Assembly (NCBI GenBank): GCA_030913385.1
Contig: CP133159.1
Location: 4,505,001-4,569,000 of the forward strand
Length of the DNA: 64,000 nt
Source: Cytophagaceae bacterium ABcell3
GTDB taxonomy: Bacteria > Bacteroidota > Bacteroidia > Cytophagales > Cytophagaceae
Direction: 5' to 3'
Shown here: positions 63,971-64,000 of the stretch, one piece after another
How the letters are laid out: each line of letters starts with the position of its first letter
Numbering within the stretch: position 1 is the stretch's first letter
Notes under the pieces: generated by a model
What the model was told of the DNA's origin: nothing
The model's input: only the letters and a program-made list of their open reading frames with translations
Databases searched by the model: none
Program-made: the position numbers and the translations under genes

Positions 63971-64000
63971 AAATCAATCTGTTTTATTTATACAATTTAC

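Overview
The window comes from a Bacteroidota genome, most likely a marine or soil member of the Cytophagales. The evidence is: type IX secretion (T9SS) sorting domains of type A (GH8 enzyme) and type B (two giant surface proteins), a PorP/SprF-family protein directly downstream of those giants, ISAon1-type insertion sequences, TAnnTTTG-like promoter boxes, and many lipobox and signal-peptide proteins. No rRNA, tRNA or CRISPR was seen.

Layout. (1) 1-10.3 kb: a partial helical protein running off the left edge, then a three-gene HipB/HipS/HipT-type toxin-antitoxin operon preceded by three regularly spaced 16-bp palindromes. Next come a metallophosphoesterase lipoprotein with a small outer-membrane protein, an LtaS-like alkaline-phosphatase-fold membrane enzyme, a small lipoprotein, an AlkD-like protein, a DsbA/FrnE gene broken by a ~258-bp MITE-like insert, and a methyltransferase. 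(2) 10.3-28.1 kb, minus strand: an accessory block of secreted proteins. At its centre a protein with two metallopeptidase modules (an HExxH domain like those ending polymorphic toxins, plus an M15 peptidoglycan peptidase) sits between two signal-peptide beta-propeller genes. Around them are two paralogous secreted proteins of ~470-490 residues, an SH3b protein and small unknowns, separated by related non-coding repeats. One paralogue is cut by a three-level nest of insertion sequences: IS66 inside an ISAon1/ISL3 element inside an IS21 element. Target duplications are readable at every level, and the broken genes can be rebuilt in frame. (3) 28.4-43.9 kb, plus strand: two ~2280-residue surface proteins with different N-termini (carbohydrate-binding-like domains versus RCC1 propeller), almost identical Ig-like repeats and a gliding-type C-terminal domain, followed by PorP/SprF and a thioredoxin-like protein. 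(4) 44-52.3 kb, minus strand: a secreted unknown, an RND efflux operon (pump, adaptor, TolC-like channel) and a His-rich small protein. (5) 52.6-64 kb: a secreted GH8 oligoxylanase-like enzyme, a DUF695 protein, a Kv-type potassium channel, a glycosyltransferase, an aldehyde dehydrogenase, a GH3 beta-glucosidase lipoprotein and a carbohydrate-binding-like protein.

How they fit together. The GH8 and GH3 enzymes point to breakdown of xylan or other beta-glycans. The giant type-B proteins plus PorP/SprF look like a surface adhesion or gliding system. The 10-28 kb block is the best candidate for an undescribed system: a possible secreted peptidase effector with adjacent exported partner (perhaps immunity) proteins, heavily reshaped by mobile DNA. 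A dispersed ~165-bp inverted-repeat element (five full or partial copies) and a second repeat confined to the accessory block explain much of the intergenic DNA.
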